Below are positions 59,836-64,000 of a DNA stretch of 64,000 bases, one piece after another. The translations under genes and the position numbers were made by a program. The notes under the pieces were generated by a model. It ran no database searches and was not told where the DNA came from. It saw nothing but the letters and a program-made list of their open reading frames with translations. The stretch's first letter is position 1. Each line of letters begins with the position of its first letter. The stretch is from Streptomyces poonensis (GTDB lineage Bacteria > Actinomycetota > Actinomycetes > Streptomycetales > Streptomycetaceae): contig NZ_BMVW01000011.1 in the NCBI RefSeq assembly GCF_014650915.1, positions 1 to 64,000 on the forward strand. The letters are read 5' to 3'.

Positions 59836-60948
59836 TCAGTCCCCTTCGGGCGATCGCGGCGGGCTGACCGTCGTACGGGGCGGTCGGCGCTCGGACGAGG
59901 TCCGCACGATCAGCTCCGTCGGTATCACCTGCTCGACCGGTTGCTCCGACTCGACGCCCTCGATGGCGTCGATGAGGAGCTGGACCACCGCCGTACCGAT
60001 CCGGCGCGGTTTCAGGGACAGAGTCGTGATGGGCGGTTCGGTGTTGGCGTAGACGGTGGACTCGCTGCAGCACACCAGCAGCAGGTCGTCCGGCACCCGC
60101 ATGCCGTACCGCCGGGCCGCGGCCAGCAGATCGGTGCCATTGGGGTCGAACAGCCCGTAGACGGCGTCCGGACGGTCGGGCCGGGCCAGCAGCCGGTCGG
60201 CGGCCACGGCTCCGGCACAGGGATCGTGCGCCGGATAGGCCTCGTACACCGGATCCTGTCCGATCCGCTCGCACCAGCGCAGGTACGCGGTGGTGGACAG
60301 GTGGGTGTAGGTGTCCGTCGTGGTCCCCGTCAGCAGGCCGATCCGGCGGGCGCCGGCGTCGGCCAGGTGGTCGAGGATGCCGAGGACGGCGGCCTCGTGG
60401 TCGTTGTCCACCCAGGCGGTGACGGGGAGCGAGCCGGCCGGGCGGCCGTCGGAGACGACCGGCAGTCCTTGCCGGACCAGTTCGCTGACCACTGGATCAT
60501 GGTCGGAGGGGTCGATGACCACGGTGCCGTCCAGAGCGACATTCGACCAGACGTCGTGGCGCGAGGTCGCGGGAAGGATGACCAGGGCGTAGCCCCGGGC
60601 GAGCGCGGCCGAGGTGGCGGCCCGCGCCATTTCCGCGAAGTAGGCGAATTCGGTGAAGGTGAAAGGTTCATCCCCGTACGTCGTCACGGTCAGGCCGATC
60701 AGTCCGGACTTTCCGGTACGGAGGGTTCGGGCCGCCGCCGACGGGCGGTAGCCCAGTCGGTCGGCGACTTCTCGGACATGGCGTCGGGTGGCGTCCGGAA
60801 GCCGGCCCTTGCCGTTGAGGGCGTCGGAGACGGTCGTGATGGAGACACCGGCGGCGGCGGCCACGTCTCTGATGCCCGCCCGGCCCGGCCGGTTGCCTCG
60901 GCGGGGGGTCTCCGCCCGGCTCACCTGGTGCTTCCCTGCTGCTGTCAT
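59836..60948 (-). CDS. LacI family transcriptional regulator
   Basis: A 370-residue sugar-type repressor. The helix-turn-helix is at 26-45 (IRDVAAAAGVSITTVSDAL), the hinge helix near 70-85 (PSAAARTLRTGKSG), then a periplasmic-binding-protein-like effector domain to about 350 with LPVVSDGRPAG and the C-terminal dimer contacts. ATG at 60948 (MTAAGKHQVS) is chosen over an upstream GTG/ATG frame. Divergent from the aminotransferase gene with 415 bases between; ligand unknown. Confidence 0.91.
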   Translation of the reverse strand: MTAAGKHQVSRAETPRRGNRPGRAGIRDVAAAAGVSITTVSDALNGKGRLPDATRRHVREVADRLGYRPSAAARTLRTGKSGLIGLTVTTYGDEPFTFTEFAYFAEMARAATSAALARGYALVILPATSRHDVWSNVALDGTVVIDPSDHDPVVSELVRQGLPVVSDGRPAGSLPVTAWVDNDHEAAVLGILDHLADAGARRIGLLTGTTTDTYTHLSTTAYLRWCERIGQDPVYEAYPAHDPCAGAVAADRLLARPDRPDAVYGLFDPNGTDLLAAARRYGMRVPDDLLLVCCSESTVYANTEPPITTLSLKPRRIGTAVVQLLIDAIEGVESEQPVEQVIPTELIVRTSSERRPPRTTVSPPRSPEGD

Positions 60949-61151
60949 GGCGAGCCGATAGTAGGGCTCATGCGGTGGGGTAGGGCGGACGCATATGCGT
61001 CCGTTGACAGGCACGTTTCTGCAAGGTCAGGAATTGCCAAATGCCTGGGAAGGCGAGGGACTTAAACGATCCAAGACCGATACGTGACTCCCCTGCACGC
61101 ATGGGTCCGATACGTGGCCCGTGTTGCGAAGAGGTCTCAACTCACCTTCAC

Positions 61152-61210
61152 GGGGGATGCGCGCCACGGCGTGAGCCACCGGCGCGTGCATTTATGCGTG
61201 GCGCGCCCCC
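61152..61210 (+). terminator. Orphan long hairpin in the LacI-hisC gap, possible small-RNA terminator
   Basis: GGGGG-AT-GCGCGCCACG (61152-61168) can pair with CGTGGCGCGCCCCC (61197-61210), a 14-bp stem with a two-base bulge, followed by TGTTTCCT on the + strand. It lies between divergently transcribed genes, where no mRNA should end. The rest of 60949-61363 holds a DnaA box and the two promoters, not placed. Confidence 0.5.
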
Positions 61211-61287
61211 TGTTTCCTACGCCTTCGTCTCATGATGCCTCTGGGGTGGGTGTGACGTACGGGGTGCGCCCGCGAGGATGCGCGGAG

Positions 61288-61296
61288 TTGTCCACA
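61288..61296 (+). promoter_or_regulatory. Perfect DnaA box upstream of the aminotransferase gene
   Basis: TTGTCCACA, 68 bases before the aminotransferase start. An isolated box of this kind can occur by chance about every few hundred kb at random, so function is open. Confidence 0.4.
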
Positions 61297-61363
61297 GGCC
61301 ATTCGCAGGGGAGCCGAATCCTCATAAAGTGAGGATCATTGAGTGTCGACGAGGAGGACTGCG

Positions 61364-62443
61364 GTGAGCGAGACGAGCCCCAAGCTGCGAGCCGAGCTCG
61401 AGGGGATCCCGACCTACAAGCCCGGTAAGCCCGCCGCGGCGGGTGGGCCCACGGCGTACAAGCTGTCCTCCAACGAGAACCCCTACCCGCCGTTGCCCGG
61501 CGTACTGGACAGCGTCTCCTCGGCGGTGTCGTCCTTCAACCGGTACCCGGACATGGCGTGCACGGGCCTGATGAGTGAGCTCTCCGATCGCTTCGGAGTA
61601 CCGCTGGCCCACCTGTCGACGGGCACGGGCTCGGTCGGGGTCGCCCAGCAGCTGCTCCAGGCGACCTCCGGACCGGGTGACGAGGTGATCTACGCCTGGC
61701 GGTCCTTCGAGGCGTACCCGATCATCACGCGGATCAGCGGAGCCACGCCCGTGGAGGTGCCGCTGACGCCGGGGGACGTGCACGACCTGGACGCGATGGC
61801 GGACGCGATCACCGACCGGACGCGGTTGATCTTTGTCTGCAACCCCAACAACCCGACGGGAACGGTGGTGCGCCGGGCCGAGCTGGAGCGTTTCCTCGAT
61901 CGGGTGCCGGGCGATGTGCTGGTGGTGCTGGACGAGGCGTACCGCGAGTTCATCCGTGACACGGAGGTCCCCGACGGGGTCGAGATCTACCGCGAGCGGC
62001 CGAACGTCTGCGTGCTGCGCACCTTCTCCAAGGCGTACGGTCTCGCCGGGCTCCGGGTGGGCTTCGCGATCGCCCACGACCCGGTGGCGGCGGCGCTGCG
62101 CAAGACGGCCGTGCCGTTCGGGGTGAGCCAGCTCGCGCAGGAGGCGGCGATCGCCTCCCTGCGCGCCGAGGACGAACTGCTGGGCCGGGTCGGCGCACTG
62201 GTGTGCGAGCGCACGCGGGTGGTGGAAGAGCTGGGTGCTCAGGGCTGGACGGTGCCCGAGACCCAGGCGAACTTCGTGTGGCTGCGGCTGGGGGAGCGCA
62301 CCGCGGACTTCGCGGCCGCATGCGAGGAGCACGGTGTCGTCGTGCGGCCGTTCCCCGGTGAGGGGGTCCGCGTGACGATCGGTGAGAGCGAGGCCAACGA
62401 CATCTTCCTCAAGGTGGCGGAGGCGTTTCGCAAGGCCGCGTGA
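61364..62443 (+). CDS. Histidinol-phosphate/aromatic aminotransferase (HisC-like)
   Basis: A 359-residue PLP class II aminotransferase. The PLP lysine is K223 in TFSKAYGLAGLRVG, with SSNENPYPP (35-43), CNPNNPTGT (159-167) and LDEAYREF (189-196). Related proteins transaminate histidinol phosphate or phenylalanine/tyrosine; since Streptomyces keep hisC in the his operon, this copy is probably an aromatic aminotransferase (inference). GTG at 61364 follows GAGGAGG six bases upstream; an in-frame GTG at 61343 is less likely. Divergent from the LacI gene, ended by a very strong terminator. Confidence 0.88.
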   Translation: MSETSPKLRAELEGIPTYKPGKPAAAGGPTAYKLSSNENPYPPLPGVLDSVSSAVSSFNRYPDMACTGLMSELSDRFGVPLAHLSTGTGSVGVAQQLLQATSGPGDEVIYAWRSFEAYPIITRISGATPVEVPLTPGDVHDLDAMADAITDRTRLIFVCNPNNPTGTVVRRAELERFLDRVPGDVLVVLDEAYREFIRDTEVPDGVEIYRERPNVCVLRTFSKAYGLAGLRVGFAIAHDPVAAALRKTAVPFGVSQLAQEAAIASLRAEDELLGRVGALVCERTRVVEELGAQGWTVPETQANFVWLRLGERTADFAAACEEHGVVVRPFPGEGVRVTIGESEANDIFLKVAEAFRKAA

Positions 62444-62510
62444 CACCCGGCCACATCGTGGGGCCTGGTCGATCGATTGCTGAGATCGGCTGCTGAGCGG
62501 AGCGGCCGCC

Positions 62511-62559
62511 GGGGCGGGCCGGCATCTTGAGGGCTCACCTCAAGATGCCGGCCCGCCCC
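62511..62559 (+). terminator. Very strong terminator after the aminotransferase gene
   Basis: A 22-bp perfect stem (62511-62532 with 62538-62559) around loop GCTCA, followed by CTTTCGTCC. The longest perfect stem in the window. Confidence 0.92.
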
Positions 62560-62688
62560 CTTTCGTCCTGTCCCCGTCTGCCGGGCGGCCTGCGGACGTG
62601 GGGCTGTCGGGCCCTTGCGCACGGGGCCGGCGTCAAGGGGGACCCCCCTCCCCGTGTCGTGCACGGGTGCGTCATAATTGCTTGTGAA

Positions 62689-62704
62689 TGTGAACGCGTT
62701 CACA
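62689..62704. promoter_or_regulatory. Rex operator upstream of cydA
   Basis: TGTGAACGCGTTCACA is a perfect 16-bp palindrome and equals the Rex operator consensus of Streptomyces. It lies 81-96 bases before cydA, just after a candidate -10 CATAAT (62673-62678), so bound Rex would block transcription and release it when NADH rises at low oxygen. The rest of the 62444-62784 gap holds the aminotransferase terminator. Confidence 0.93.
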
Positions 62705-62784
62705 AGCCTGCCCGGTTCGTCCTGTGCTGTGCCTGACAAACCTGAGCAAACTGCCGCCATGACCACGGCATGTAAGGAGAAGAC

Positions 62785-64000
62785 GTGGACATCGCTCTGG
62801 CGCCGGAGACTCTGGCGCGATGGCAGTTCGGTATCACCACCGTCTACCACTTCCTCTTCGTCCCGCTGACGATCTCGCTCGCCGCGCTCACCGCCGGCCT
62901 GCAGACCGCCTGGGTCCGTACCGGCAAGGAGAAGTACCTCGAGGCCACCAAGTTCTGGGGCAAGCTCTTCCTGATCAACATCGCGATGGGTGTCGTCACC
63001 GGCCTGGTGCAGGAGTTCCAGTTCGGCATGAACTGGTCGGACTACTCCCGCTTCGTCGGGGATGTCTTCGGCGCCCCGCTGGCCTTCGAGGCGCTCATAG
63101 CCTTCTTCTTCGAGTCGACCTTCATCGGCCTGTGGATCTTCGGCTGGGACAAGCTGCCGCAGAAGATCCACCTCGCCTGCATCTGGATGGTCTCCATCGG
63201 CACGATCCTGTCGGCGTACTTCATCCTCGCGGCCAACTCGTGGATGCAGCACCCCGTCGGCTACCGGATCAACGAGGAGAAGGGGCGTGCCGAACTCACC
63301 GACTTCTGGCGGGTGCTGACCCAGGACACCGCCCTGACCCAGGTCTTCCACAGCCTCACGGCGGCTTTCCTCACCGGCGGCGCCTTCATGGTCGGCATCG
63401 CGGCCTTCCACCTCATGCGCAAGAAGCACGTCCCGGTGATGAAGACGTCCCTGCGGCTCGGCCTGGTCACCGTGGTCGTCGGCGGTCTGCTCACCGCGAT
63501 CAGCGGCGACACGCTCGGCAAGGTCATGTACGAGCAGCAGCCGATGAAGATGGCCGCGGCCGAGGCGCTGTGGGACGGCGAGGGCCCCGCGCCCTTCTCG
63601 GTCTTCGCCGTCGGTGACGTCGACGAGGGACACAACAAGGTCGCCATCGAGATCCCGGGCCTGCTGTCCTTCCTCGCGAAGAACGACTTCGAGTCGTACG
63701 TCCCCGGCATCAACGAGCTCAACAAGGAGATGCAGGAGAAGTACGGCCCCGGGGACTACCGTCCCAACATCCCCGTCGCCTACTGGGGCTTCCGTTGGAT
63801 GATCGGCTTCGGCATGGCCTCCTTCAGCCTCGGGCTGCTCGGCCTCTGGCTGACGCGCAAGAAGTTCCTGCTGCCGCAGCACCTGAGGGTGGGCGAGGAC
63901 GAGGTGCCGCATCTCTCGCTGCTGCCCGGGAAGGTGCTCGGACCGACGCTGACCAAGTGGTTCTGGCGCGTCGCGGTCCTCACCATGGGGTTCCCGCTGA
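62785..64000 (+). CDS. cydA: Cytochrome bd oxidase subunit I, 5' part
   Basis: Quinol-oxidising haem subunit of the high-affinity cytochrome bd terminal oxidase; about 405 residues are visible before the window ends. The start VDIALAPETLARWQFGITTVYHFLFVPLT has the conserved haem-binding histidine (H22), followed by GLVQEFQFGMNWSDYSRFVGDVFGAPLA in pieces and GWDKLPQKIHLACIW. The quinol loop appears short. AAGGAGAAGAC precedes GTG at 62785. A Rex operator upstream links it to low oxygen; cydB should follow to the right. Confidence 0.96.
   Translation, partial: MDIALAPETLARWQFGITTVYHFLFVPLTISLAALTAGLQTAWVRTGKEKYLEATKFWGKLFLINIAMGVVTGLVQEFQFGMNWSDYSRFVGDVFGAPLAFEALIAFFFESTFIGLWIFGWDKLPQKIHLACIWMVSIGTILSAYFILAANSWMQHPVGYRINEEKGRAELTDFWRVLTQDTALTQVFHSLTAAFLTGGAFMVGIAAFHLMRKKHVPVMKTSLRLGLVTVVVGGLLTAISGDTLGKVMYEQQPMKMAAAEALWDGEGPAPFSVFAVGDVDEGHNKVAIEIPGLLSFLAKNDFESYVPGINELNKEMQEKYGPGDYRPNIPVAYWGFRWMIGFGMASFSLGLLGLWLTRKKFLLPQHLRVGEDEVPHLSLLPGKVLGPTLTKWFWRVAVLTMGFPL

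Noticed and set aside
1..64000. CRISPR arrays, tRNA or rRNA genes, insertion sequences
   Set aside because: I looked for regular spaced repeats, tRNA-like T-arms, rRNA cores and transposase motifs with inverted ends and found none; faint degenerate elements could be missed by eye.

Overview
The window is a stretch of a Streptomyces chromosome spanning the replication origin. The evidence is the very high G+C content, frequent GTG starts, a roughly 1.1 kb DnaA-box-rich oriC between dnaN and dnaA, the actinobacterial rpmH-rnpA-yidD-yidC-khpB-rsmG-parA-parB string, the Streptomyces-specific sporulation genes ssgR-ssgA, and many parS sites of the Streptomyces type (GTTTCACGTGAAAC). From memory, the gene order closely follows S. 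coelicolor around SCO3877-SCO3945. I saw no rRNA, tRNA, CRISPR array, insertion sequence or prophage.

Layout. 1-407: 5' part of gnd (runs off the left edge). 596-4780: dnaN, oriC and dnaA, all pointing left. 5205-11394: rpmH, rnpA, yidD, yidC, khpB, rsmG, parA and parB to the right (ribosome, RNase P, membrane insertion, chromosome segregation). 11578-22238: an acetyltransferase, trxA-trxB behind a SigR-type promoter, then a left-pointing block anti-sigma/sigM/pseudokinase/murJ/DUF6049 that matches the mycobacterial sigM-murJ locus. 22482-34845: CCA-adding enzyme, MFS protein, a PadR regulator with inositol-phosphate synthase, a class A PBP, a membrane glycosyltransferase, an alanine-racemase-like protein and FemX (cell-wall and mycothiol/inositol themes). 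35110-36846: rpsF-ssb-rpsR-rplI. 37035-40310: MATE protein and dnaB. 40410-51567: accessory and metabolic genes (serine hydrolase, GNATs, MarR/MFS pair, flavohaemoglobin, Nudix, LysR, cystathionine lyase, phosphatase, small membrane proteins). 51804-53288: ssgR-ssgA. 53351-56891: YibE/F protein, then a TPP riboswitch and thiC. 57455-64000: a membrane protein, a metallophosphoesterase, a LacI regulator, an aminotransferase and a Rex-controlled cydA (runs off the right edge).

Regulatory sequence is unusually legible. There are 13 perfect and 2 one-mismatch parS sites, all to the right of oriC; DnaA-box clusters at oriC, before dnaA, before parA and before dnaB; a SigR promoter at trxB; a 35-bp perfect palindrome before the PadR gene; a TPP riboswitch; a Rex operator; and about a dozen strong hairpin terminators. 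The most unusual point is how parS sites are woven into other elements: in-frame inside parA, parB and the anti-sigma gene (always as VSRET), forming the stop codon of an MFS gene, inside long terminator-like hairpins, and inside the variable P3a arm of the thiC TPP riboswitch.
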